In this document: positions 1 through 5,100 of the stretch, one piece after another
How positions within the stretch are numbered: position 1 is the stretch's first letter
How the letters are laid out: each line of letters starts with the position of its first letter
NCBI GenBank assembly: GCA_019232725.1
Contig: JAFANK010000189.1
Coordinates: 1-5,100 of the forward strand
Direction: 5' to 3'
Length of the DNA stretch: 5,100 nt
From: Vulcanimicrobiota bacterium
Lineage (GTDB): Bacteria > Vulcanimicrobiota > Vulcanimicrobiia > Eremiobacterales > Eremiobacteraceae
Position numbers and translations under genes: made by a program
The notes under the pieces: model-generated
The model's input: only the letters and a program-made list of their open reading frames with translations
What the model was told of the DNA's origin: nothing
Database searches by the model: none

Positions 1-1
1 G

Positions 2-595
2 ACGCGCCAGCACATCGCGCTCTCGGCGAGCGCACTCGGGATCGCGCTGTTAGCCTGCGTACCGCTTGGCATATGGACGGCGCACGCACCGGCCGGGCGG
101 AGCATCGTCGCAGCGGTGACTGGGCTGCGCGTCGTGCCGAGCCTTGCGGTGCTCGCATTCATGCTCCCGATCACGGGCGTCGGGTATGCGTCTGCGCTTG
201 TCGCATTGACCTTGCTTGCATGCCCTCCTATCCTCATCAACACGGACGTCGCATTTCGCGGCGTTGAACCAGCGGTGATCGAAGCGGCCAATGGCATGGG
301 GATGCGCGGCGCGCAGGTGCTGCGCCGTATCGAATATCCGCTGGCTTTACCGGTCATGATCGCCGGCCTGCGGACGAGCACGATCGAAGTCATCGCATCA
401 GCGACGCTGGCGGCATTCATCGGCGGGGGCGGCCTAGGCACCTTGATCCTCGACGGCCTTGCCAATAACGACATGCGCCAGCTCGTGCTCGGTGGTGGCA
501 CAGTCGCGCTTTTGGCCATCGCTGCAGAATCGCTCATCGGCATATGGGAGCACCGTACGGCACCACGGTATGGGAGAACAAGCGGTGTCGCATGA
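2..595 (+). CDS. ABC importer permease 1 of the osmoprotectant/quaternary-amine family, 5'-truncated
   Basis: This is an inner-membrane permease subunit (OpuCB/ProW/YehW-like, binding-protein-dependent transport family) that forms the pore with the second permease of the operon. The frame is open from base 2 with no stop, so the N-terminus lies before the window; 197 residues are visible, and relatives of a little over 200 residues suggest that only a short piece is missing. Hydrophobic segments lie at about visible residues 5-25, 35-55, 60-80, 117-140 and 165-185. The EAA loop that contacts the ATPase is plain: EAANGMGM from residue 94, followed by a YPLALP segment. A GGGGLGTLILDG stretch matches the family C-terminal half. 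The gene ends in TGA, 11 nt past the best start of the binding-protein gene, so the two are probably translationally coupled. Family assignment is secure; the exact substrate is not. Confidence 0.93.
   Translation, partial: TRQHIALSASALGIALLACVPLGIWTAHAPAGRSIVAAVTGLRVVPSLAVLAFMLPITGVGYASALVALTLLACPPILINTDVAFRGVEPAVIEAANGMGMRGAQVLRRIEYPLALPVMIAGLRTSTIEVIASATLAAFIGGGGLGTLILDGLANNDMRQLVLGGGTVALLAIAAESLIGIWEHRTAPRYGRTSGVA
572..578 (+). promoter_or_regulatory. Ribosome binding site deciding the GTG start of the binding-protein gene
   Basis: GGGAGAA lies inside the end of the permease gene, with 8 nt between GGGAG and the GTG at 585. It is about 20 nt from the next in-frame ATG (597), and the in-frame ATG at 570 overlaps it. 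This favours 585 as the start. It also implies that ribosomes finishing permease 1 (stop at 593-595) can feed the next gene. Confidence 0.5.
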
Positions 596-1475
596 CATGA
601 CGCGGGCGCGAGCGATCACGATCGCTTGCGGCTTGGCGTTATTCGGTTGTGCCAAGCGCTCGGGCCTTGGCGTGGGCTCGAAAAATTTCACCGAAGAGCT
701 GTTGCTGGGTGAGATGTACGCCCGCTTGCTGGAACACGCCGGCATCGCGGTCGACCGCAAGCTCAACCTCGGCGGTACGCAGATCGCGATGGCGTCGCTG
801 CGCCGTGGCGACATCGCGTTATATCCTGAGTATACCGGAACGGCGCTATTGACCGAGCTGCAATTGCCGCCGATGCACGACCGGATGGCGGTCTACGACG
901 TCGTCAAGCACGCATATGCAAAACAGTTCAACCTTGTCTGGTTGGACCCCGCGCCGATGAACGACACGCAGGCGCTTGCGACGACCGCCGCTACGGCACA
1001 GCGGCTACGGCTCTTCACGCTGTCGGACTGCGCGCGCCTTGCTCCGCAGCTACGGCTGGGAGCGGTCCCTGAATTCACCGATCGCCCTGATGGCCTTCCT
1101 GGTTTGCAGCGCTCCTACGGTGGCTTCAACTTCTCCAGCATCAAGTTGATCGACATCGGGCTCAAATACAAAGCATTGCTGCAGGGCCAAGTCGACGTGG
1201 TCGTCGCGTTCGGCACCGACGGCCAGCTCAGCGCGGATAAGCTCGTCGTGCTCAAAGACGACAAGCGTTTTTTTCCGCCGTATCAAGTCGCTCCGGTCGT
1301 GCGCGCGGACGCGCTGGCGCATCAGCCTTCCATCGCGCCGACGCTCAACCGGCTAGCGCCCTTGCTCACGGATGAGGTCATGCGCGGCCTCAATTGGCGA
1401 GTCGACGGCGGCCATGAAGAACCTGCCGATGTGGCAGCCGATTTTCTCGGCGGTGCCGGCCTGATGCGGCGCTGA
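585..1475 (+). CDS. Substrate-binding lipoprotein of the osmoprotectant/quaternary-amine ABC importer
   Basis: This is the extracytoplasmic receptor (OpuCC/OsmF/YehZ-like, OpuAC fold) that captures a small cationic or betaine ligand and delivers it to the permeases. From GTG 585 it has 296 residues; ATG 597 would give 292. A short basic N-terminus (MTRAR), a hydrophobic stretch and a lipobox (LFGC, Cys22 at nt 648-650) predict signal peptidase II cleavage and lipid anchoring. Family hallmarks follow in order: GSKNFTEELLLGE just after the anchor, YPEYTGTAL, a PAPMNDTQAL segment, PEFTDRPDGLPGL, then SIKLIDIGLKYKALLQGQVD and AFGTDGQL near the end. Length is normal and nothing looks broken. The frame stays open back into the permease gene, but that extension has no signal-peptide character and is not used. 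Lipoprotein and family are seen directly. Ligand identity (glycine betaine, choline, carnitine, ergothioneine or hercynine) cannot be read without the binding-pocket alignment. Confidence 0.94.
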   Translation: MSHDMTRARAITIACGLALFGCAKRSGLGVGSKNFTEELLLGEMYARLLEHAGIAVDRKLNLGGTQIAMASLRRGDIALYPEYTGTALLTELQLPPMHDRMAVYDVVKHAYAKQFNLVWLDPAPMNDTQALATTAATAQRLRLFTLSDCARLAPQLRLGAVPEFTDRPDGLPGLQRSYGGFNFSSIKLIDIGLKYKALLQGQVDVVVAFGTDGQLSADKLVVLKDDKRFFPPYQVAPVVRADALAHQPSIAPTLNRLAPLLTDEVMRGLNWRVDGGHEEPADVAADFLGGAGLMRR

Positions 1476-1479
1476 CATC

Positions 1480-2460
1480 GTGAGCGCACCGCGCGGCATC
1501 CGTTTCGATCGGGTCGTCAAAGCATATCAGCCCGGGCAGCAAGCGGTGGACGATGTCTCGCTTGCGGTCGAGCCCGGCCGCTTTGTCGTGCTGCTCGGCC
1601 CTTCGGGATGCGGGAAGACGACCTTGCTCAAGACGGTCAACCGTCTCGTCGAACCGACCAGCGGCTCGATCAGCATCGACGGCGTGGACGTCAGCGCCAC
1701 CGAGCCTGTCGCGCTACGGCGCGGGATCGGCTACGTCATCCAGCAAGTCGGCCTTTTCCCCCACATGACGGTTGCGCAAAACGTCGCTGTGGTTCCCTCG
1801 CTGAACGGCTGGCCGCTGCAGCGCCAGGAAGCGCGCGTCCACGAGATGCTCGAGCTCGTGCATCTGCCGGCGCACGAGTTCGGGGCGCGTTTCCCGCGAG
1901 AACTCTCTGGGGGGCAGCAGCAACGGGTCGGACTTGCACGCGCGCTGGCGGCGGATCCCAACATTCTGCTGATGGACGAACCGTTCGGCGCGTTGGATGC
2001 GATCGAACGCACGCGGTTGCAAGGAGAGCTCATAGCACTGCAACGGCAATTGCGCAAGACGGTGTTGTTCGTGACGCACGACGTCGATGAAGCCCTCCGG
2101 ATGGCGGACGCCATCGTCGTCATGCGCACAGGGCGCGTGGTGCAATACGGCACACCCCTTGAGATCATCGCGCGGCCGGCGGATGCTTTTGTCAGCGAGC
2201 TCACGGGCGGCCACGATCTGGTCCGTCTCCTCGGCTTGATGCGTGTCGCCGATGTGCCACTTGCGCATGACGGCGAAGGACCCGACCCTGGAGCAGCGAT
2301 CGGACTGCAAGCGGATCTGCGAGCTGCGCTCTCGGCGATGCTCGCTGCGGGAACAGCGCGCCTAGCGGTAAGAGGCGATGACGGGGCGGCTGCGGGTACG
2401 CTCACCTTCGAAACCATGATCCAAGCGGCGCGTGCCGCGACTGGAAAGGCTCCGCCGTGA
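1480..2460 (+). CDS. ATPase subunit of the osmoprotectant/quaternary-amine ABC importer, with short CBS-like tail
   Basis: This cytoplasmic ATPase (OpuCA/ProV-like, 326 residues) powers the importer. Walker A is GPSGCGKTT (40-48), the Q-loop is at Gln88-89, the signature LSGGQ is at 142-146, Walker B is ILLMDE (162-167), the D-loop is GALD (170-173) and the switch His is His200 in THD. All catalytic elements are intact. The last ~80 residues differ from classic ProV/OpuCA: instead of a pair of CBS domains there is only one stretch (about 273-318) with CBS-like pattern (LRAALSAMLAAG, then GDDGAAAGTLTFE). CBS pairs in this family sense ionic strength or nucleotides, so regulation here may be reduced or different. 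GTG 1480 is the only start after an in-frame stop at 1462. It lies 4 nt after the binding-protein stop without a good Shine-Dalgarno, so coupling is likely. Confidence 0.95.
   Translation: MSAPRGIRFDRVVKAYQPGQQAVDDVSLAVEPGRFVVLLGPSGCGKTTLLKTVNRLVEPTSGSISIDGVDVSATEPVALRRGIGYVIQQVGLFPHMTVAQNVAVVPSLNGWPLQRQEARVHEMLELVHLPAHEFGARFPRELSGGQQQRVGLARALAADPNILLMDEPFGALDAIERTRLQGELIALQRQLRKTVLFVTHDVDEALRMADAIVVMRTGRVVQYGTPLEIIARPADAFVSELTGGHDLVRLLGLMRVADVPLAHDGEGPDPGAAIGLQADLRAALSAMLAAGTARLAVRGDDGAAAGTLTFETMIQAARAATGKAPP
2443..2449 (+). promoter_or_regulatory. Ribosome binding site for permease 2
   Basis: GGAAAGG lies in the last codons of the ATPase gene, 7 nt before the GTG at 2457. It supports GTG 2457 as the start of the second permease, with the GTGA overlap giving stop-start coupling. 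Confidence 0.5.
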
Positions 2461-3068
2461 GCTACTTGTTCCGTCATCTCGACGTGGTCGCGCGACTGAG
2501 CGGCGAGCACGTCCGGTTGGTCGGGGTATCGCTTATGATCGCTCTCGCCATTGCGGTGCCCGTGGCCGTCGCCATCACGAGGCGGCCCTGGCTCGCGCGA
2601 CCCGTGTTCGGCGTCTTCAGTCTCGTGTACACGATACCGAGTCTCGCGCTCTTCGCGCTGCTCATCCCCGTGTTTGGCCTCGGCTTTTGGACAGCGGTCG
2701 CCGGGCTCGCCGCCTACGCGCAGATGGTCCTCGTGCGCAACACCGTTGCTGCGCTTCGCGGTATCGAGCCCGCCGTCTTGGAGGCTGCACACGGCATGGG
2801 CATGAGCGACCGTCAGATCTTCTGGCGTGTGCAGCGACCGCTCGCGATGCCGGTCTTCATCGCCGGCGTGCGGGTCGCGACGGTCTCGCTCATCGGCATC
2901 GCGGCCATAGCGGCGTGGATCAACGCCGGCGGGTTGGGCACGCTCGTGCTCGATGGGATCGAACACGATTATCCGCAAAAGGCGCTCGCCGGTGCGTTGG
3001 CAGCGGTCCTGCTCGCGGTGGTCGCCGATCAGGGCTTGCGCATGCTCGAACGGCGCCTCGCGCGCTAA
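2457..3068 (+). CDS. ABC importer permease 2 of the osmoprotectant/quaternary-amine family
   Basis: This is the second inner-membrane permease (OpuCD/OpuBD/YehY-like), 203 residues and full length for the family. Hydrophobic segments lie at about 21-40, 49-72, 77-100, 133-155 and 177-191. The EAA loop starts at residue 109 (EAAHGMGMSD) and continues to a RPLAMP segment; TIPSLALFALL and NAGGLGTLVLDG are family signatures. It is a paralogue of permease 1 (the same EAA-GMGM, PLA-MP and GGLGTL landmarks in the same order), so the pore is probably a heterodimer, as in OpuC. The GTG start overlaps the ATPase stop (GTGA), and a GGAAAGG site precedes it. The TAA stop overlaps the stop of the convergent egtD by 4 bp, so the operon ends here with no separate downstream intergenic region. 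Confidence 0.95.
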   Translation: MSYLFRHLDVVARLSGEHVRLVGVSLMIALAIAVPVAVAITRRPWLARPVFGVFSLVYTIPSLALFALLIPVFGLGFWTAVAGLAAYAQMVLVRNTVAALRGIEPAVLEAAHGMGMSDRQIFWRVQRPLAMPVFIAGVRVATVSLIGIAAIAAWINAGGLGTLVLDGIEHDYPQKALAGALAAVLLAVVADQGLRMLERRLAR

Positions 3069-3075
3069 GGCGCGC
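3060..3075. other. GC-only hairpin at the convergent gene junction, stop codons in its loop
   Basis: GCGCGC at 3060-3065 pairs with GCGCGC at 3070-3075 around a TAAG loop. The loop carries most of both stop codons (TAA of permease 2 at 3066-3068; TAG of egtD on the minus strand at 3067-3065). There is no T-tract on either side, so it is not a standard intrinsic terminator. It could still be a 3'-end stabiliser or transcription pause, or chance in GC-rich DNA. Confidence 0.3.
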
Positions 3076-4006
3076 AGCGCAGCAGATTACAGGCAAAACG
3101 GCCGGCGTCATCTGTCCATGTTTGTTCGAGAGCAAAACCGCTCTCGCGCGCGAGCCGCTCGACGTCGTCGCGCGAGAACTTGTAGGATGATTCCGTGTGG
3201 ATCGTCTCAGAGCGCCCAAAGCGCACCGAAAGGTCGAGCTCGTCGATAGCAACCGTCTGATCGGTTTGGCTTTCCAGGTGCATCTCGATTCTGCCGGCCT
3301 CTGCGTCGTATCGGGCGCGGTGCGCGAATCTCCCGATGTCGAAATGACCACCCAATTCGCGATTGATGCGCCCGAGGATGTTGCGGTTGAATGCGGCAGT
3401 CAACCCGATAGCATCGTCGTAGGCTGCCTCAAGCACGGCGGGATCCTTTTTCAGATCTGTTCCCAAAAGCAGCGCATCGCCGCTGCGTGACGCCGCGCGC
3501 ACAGCGCGTACCAGACGCAGCGCTTGCGGCGGGTCGAAGTTACCGATGTTGGATCCCAAGAAGAGAGCGAGCGTTCGTCCATTTGATTGCGACGGTTGAT
3601 CCGCCGAAAGCTGGCGTAAACCATCGTAATAGTCGCCTTGATAGCTGCGCACCGCAAGCGCGGGGTATTGGGAAGCAAGCGCTTTGGCAGTCGCCAGAAG
3701 CACGGTCTCGGAGATGTCGATCGCGCTGTAGGAGAGCGCACCTCGGGTGAGGCCAGCCTCGATCAGGAATCGCGTTTTGAGCGCCGTACCGCTGCCAAGC
3801 TCGACAAGCCGCGCGGGCTCGACCAGCGCCACGATCTCCGCCGCTCGCGCGGTGAGGATTTCGGCTTCTGCTCGGGTGAGGTAGTACTCGGGCAAAAGAC
3901 AGATCGCTTCAAACAGCGCCGATCCCAATTCATCGTAGAAGTACTTCGGCGGTAGCGTTTTGGGGCGGGCGGTAAGGCCTGCACGCACGTCGTCGGCAAA
4001 TGGCAT
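3065..4006 (-). CDS. egtD: L-histidine N-alpha-methyltransferase (EgtD), hercynine synthesis
   Basis: EgtD is a cytosolic SAM-dependent enzyme that methylates the alpha-amino group of L-histidine three times to give hercynine (histidine betaine), the first step to ergothioneine. The protein has 313 residues; Mycobacterium smegmatis EgtD has about 321, the difference being a shorter N-terminus. The SAM site ELGSGTALKT is at 69-78, with Asp97 and Asp125 in the expected acidic positions. By alignment from memory with the M. smegmatis enzyme, its histidine-binding residues are all kept: Tyr41 (Tyr56 there), Asn156 in SNIGN (Asn166), Tyr196 (Tyr206), Met242 (Met252), Glu272 (Glu282) and Ser274 (Ser284). 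Met and Glu at the last pair of specificity positions argue for histidine rather than tryptophan. LPEYYLTRAEAEIL and AAFNRNIL are family hallmarks. The ATG at 4006 has only a weak GAG upstream. No egtB lies next to it, so the later steps are encoded elsewhere or missing. Confidence 0.96.
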   Translation of the reverse strand: MPFADDVRAGLTARPKTLPPKYFYDELGSALFEAICLLPEYYLTRAEAEILTARAAEIVALVEPARLVELGSGTALKTRFLIEAGLTRGALSYSAIDISETVLLATAKALASQYPALAVRSYQGDYYDGLRQLSADQPSQSNGRTLALFLGSNIGNFDPPQALRLVRAVRAASRSGDALLLGTDLKKDPAVLEAAYDDAIGLTAAFNRNILGRINRELGGHFDIGRFAHRARYDAEAGRIEMHLESQTDQTVAIDELDLSVRFGRSETIHTESSYKFSRDDVERLARESGFALEQTWTDDAGRFACNLLRCAP

Positions 4007-4094
4007 CGCCGCTCATTCGAAGGCGGGGGAGCTATCGCTTTAACGAAGTGGGACGCAGCAGGAACGGCACGCCGCATCGGCCTACCGTCTCGCG
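4007..4094. promoter_or_regulatory. Divergent intergenic region between egtD and the hydrolase gene
   Basis: This 88-bp gap must hold the promoters of both divergent genes, unless the transcripts start further away. I see no convincing -35/-10 pair on either strand. On the plus strand TACCGT at 4083-4088 fits the loose TANNNT -10 pattern and ends 6 nt before the hydrolase ATG. With the absence of a Shine-Dalgarno this would fit a leaderless transcript, but such matches occur by chance. No inverted repeat typical of an operator stands out. Confidence 0.35.
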
Positions 4095-4889
4095 ATGGAG
4101 CGCTTGTTGCAACTCGATGACGGCGCGCAGACGACGCTCGAGTCATGGGGCTCGCGCGGTCCCGTGGTCATCTGTATCCATGGTATCACGAGCTCCCGAA
4201 AAGCATGGGTACGCACCGCGGAATCGTTGCAGTCCACGTGCAGGATCTTCGCCTACGATCAGCGCGGACACGGTGACAGCGCACGCGTGCAAGGCCCGAT
4301 GACGCTCTCGCGCTCGCTCGACGACGTGCGTGCGGTTGCACGCGCGATCGGTGAGCCGGCCGTGCTCATCGGTCATTCCTGGGGTGGTGCCGTGGCGTTG
4401 CTCGCCGGGAGAGAGCCGTTCGCCCGAGCGGCGGTGGCGATCGATCCGATGGTGCGTGTCGAACCAGGCAGCTGGCGCCGCGAGTATCTCGACGACACCG
4501 AAAGCGACTTGGCACTCGAGCGTGGTGAACTCGAACGACAACTGCGTGAGCGCTTGACGGCCTGGGCCGAACACGACATCGTCGGCAAGTTGCATGCGGT
4601 TCGCGAGATGGACGCGCGTGCCATCGCTCGTCTTGGAAGTGAGAACGAGGTGGACGCGGGCCGCTGGGATCTTCGGCAGATCGTGGACGAGTATCCGAAA
4701 CCGCTGCTCGTCTTGGCGGCTGGCCCTGGTGAATCGGTCATGTCAGATGAGGATATCGAGCGCATCCGCGCGCGCGGAGGGCCCAACGTCCGGTTGGAGA
4801 TCCTCGCGGACCAGGGGCACAATCTGCATCGCACGGCATTCGCGCGATACATCGATCAAACCAAACGTTTTATCGAGGAGTACGGTTGA
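4095..4889 (+). CDS. Alpha/beta-fold hydrolase, substrate unknown
   Basis: This 264-residue protein is a probable cytoplasmic serine hydrolase of the alpha/beta fold (no signal peptide or membrane segment). The oxyanion-hole motif is CIHGITSS with His29-Gly30; YDQRGHGDS (54-62) is the usual strand-4 region. The nucleophile elbow GHSWGG places Ser95, and the terminal strand motif DQGHNLHR places His242. The acid is less standard: where many relatives have Asp after strand 7, this protein has GPGESVMSDED, making Glu213 (or Asp218) the likely member; Asp117 (IDP) is an alternative. A polar, charged cap lies at about 120-195. Relatives include esterases, epoxide hydrolases, haloperoxidase-like and C-C bond hydrolases, so the substrate cannot be named. 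ATG 4095 is the only start after an in-frame TAA at 4041 and lacks a Shine-Dalgarno. The gene is divergent from egtD and appears to be a single-gene unit. Confidence 0.9.
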   Translation: MERLLQLDDGAQTTLESWGSRGPVVICIHGITSSRKAWVRTAESLQSTCRIFAYDQRGHGDSARVQGPMTLSRSLDDVRAVARAIGEPAVLIGHSWGGAVALLAGREPFARAAVAIDPMVRVEPGSWRREYLDDTESDLALERGELERQLRERLTAWAEHDIVGKLHAVREMDARAIARLGSENEVDAGRWDLRQIVDEYPKPLLVLAAGPGESVMSDEDIERIRARGGPNVRLEILADQGHNLHRTAFARYIDQTKRFIEEYG

Positions 4890-4904
4890 GGACAAGGCGG
4901 CTTG

Positions 4905-4936
4905 AAAAAGATAGGGCGCGATAGATATCGCGCCCT
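4905..4936 (-). terminator. Intrinsic terminator for the minus-strand gene at the right edge
   Basis: An exact 11-bp inverted repeat, AGGGCGCGATA (4913-4923) and TATCGCGCCCT (4926-4936), has a 2-nt centre; sterically it is likely a 10-bp stem with a 4-nt loop. Read on the minus strand it is followed by ATCTTTTTC (4912-4904), a good T-tract. It starts 20 nt after the minus-strand TAA at 4957-4959. On the plus strand the following bases (GCTGTGTC) are not T-rich, so for the hydrolase transcript it is at most a 3'-end hairpin, 23 nt after its stop. Confidence 0.82.
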
Positions 4937-4956
4937 GCTGTGTCAGCGGGTGACTG

Positions 4957-5100
4957 TTATCGGGCGACCGCTTGATGCAGCTCGTGCAGATCCTCGAGCG
5001 TGTTCAGCGTGACCGCGTCTTTGACATGGTGCTGAGATGAGCCCATGTCCTTATGCATCGTGGAAGCTTTCTCATCAGAGTGATGGTAGCCCAAGATCGC
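4957..5100 (-). CDS. C-terminal end of an unrecognised minus-strand protein with histidine-rich tail, partial
   Basis: Reading the minus strand from base 5100, an uninterrupted frame of 47 codons runs to TAA at 4959-4957; its start lies beyond the window. The visible peptide begins AILGYHHSDEKAS and ends TLEDLHELHQAVAR. It contains seven His (two HH pairs), several Asp/Glu and two Met, and ends in a helix-like LEDLHELHQAV. The evidence that it is real is an open frame to the window edge, a stop followed 20 nt later by a minus-strand terminator, and no competing gene in this stretch. I do not recognise the family. The His/Met/acid content could bind metal, but this is inference from composition alone. 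It is convergent with the hydrolase gene. Confidence 0.68.
   Translation of the reverse strand, partial: AILGYHHSDEKASTMHKDMGSSQHHVKDAVTLNTLEDLHELHQAVAR

Noticed and set aside
459..584. N-terminal extension of the binding-protein gene to an ATG at 459
   Set aside because: It would add 42 residues within permease 1, moving the lipoprotein signal away from the N-terminus. The Shine-Dalgarno at 572 and the lipobox spacing favour 585.
1731..2978. Long minus-strand open frame (415 codons) opposite the ATPase and permease 2
   Set aside because: It lies antisense to two clearly recognised genes. Its product is rich in Arg, Ser, Cys and Pro with no family signature, as expected for a shadow frame in GC-rich DNA.
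2432..3190. Plus-strand open frame of 252 codons across permease 2 and the end of egtD
   Set aside because: The product is very Arg- and Ala-rich without motifs, and permease 2 in the overlapping frame matches its family over its full length.
4007..4050. Possible sigma-70 promoter for egtD (TTAAAG/GATAGC region on the minus strand)
   Set aside because: No hexamer pair with acceptable match and spacing was found; it is too weak to annotate as a promoter.
4373..4852. Minus-strand open frames opposite the alpha/beta hydrolase
   Set aside because: The products are Ser/Arg-rich with no motifs, and the opposite strand encodes a hydrolase with Ser/His motifs in the right order.
1..5100. Mobile elements, CRISPR arrays, tRNA or rRNA genes, phage or defence genes
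   Set aside because: No direct-repeat arrays, terminal inverted repeats, transposase motifs or RNA-gene landmarks were seen. The window is filled by ordinary metabolic and transport genes with similar composition.

Overview
The window is bacterial, moderately GC-rich and almost fully coding. It holds six protein genes, two of them cut by the window edges. It suggests a free-living bacterium: there is a lipoprotein-anchored importer, GTG starts are frequent, Shine-Dalgarno sites are weak or variable, and a gene for ergothioneine-type histidine betaine synthesis is present, as in many soil and aerobic lineages (Actinobacteria, Cyanobacteria, some Proteobacteria and uncultured soil phyla). I cannot place it more precisely from the sequence.

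Layout. Positions 2-3068 (+) carry a tightly packed four-gene operon for one ABC importer of the quaternary-amine/osmoprotectant (OpuC/ProVWX/YehZYXW/EgtUV) family, in the order permease (5'-truncated), substrate-binding lipoprotein, ATPase, second permease. Gene junctions are an 11-nt overlap, a 4-nt gap and a GTGA stop/start overlap, so translation is probably coupled. The operon runs tail-to-tail into egtD (3065-4006, -), L-histidine N-alpha-methyltransferase, which makes hercynine. The two stop codons interlock (CTAA) in the loop of a small GC hairpin. An 88-bp divergent gap separates egtD from an alpha/beta hydrolase (4095-4889, +). The right end holds the 3' end of a minus-strand gene (4957-5100) with a histidine-rich tail, followed by an intrinsic terminator whose T-tract lies on the minus strand.

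How the genes may work together. The importer has every part needed: two different permeases, an ATPase with all the nucleotide-binding motifs, and a lipoprotein receptor. Its default substrate is a betaine-type osmolyte such as glycine betaine, choline, carnitine or proline betaine. The same transporter family includes the ergothioneine importers (EgtUV), and the neighbouring EgtD makes a trimethylammonium betaine of histidine. A link between importer and EgtD is therefore the most interesting hypothesis here, though the two are convergent rather than co-transcribed. The hydrolase and the histidine-rich protein have no demonstrable link to either.
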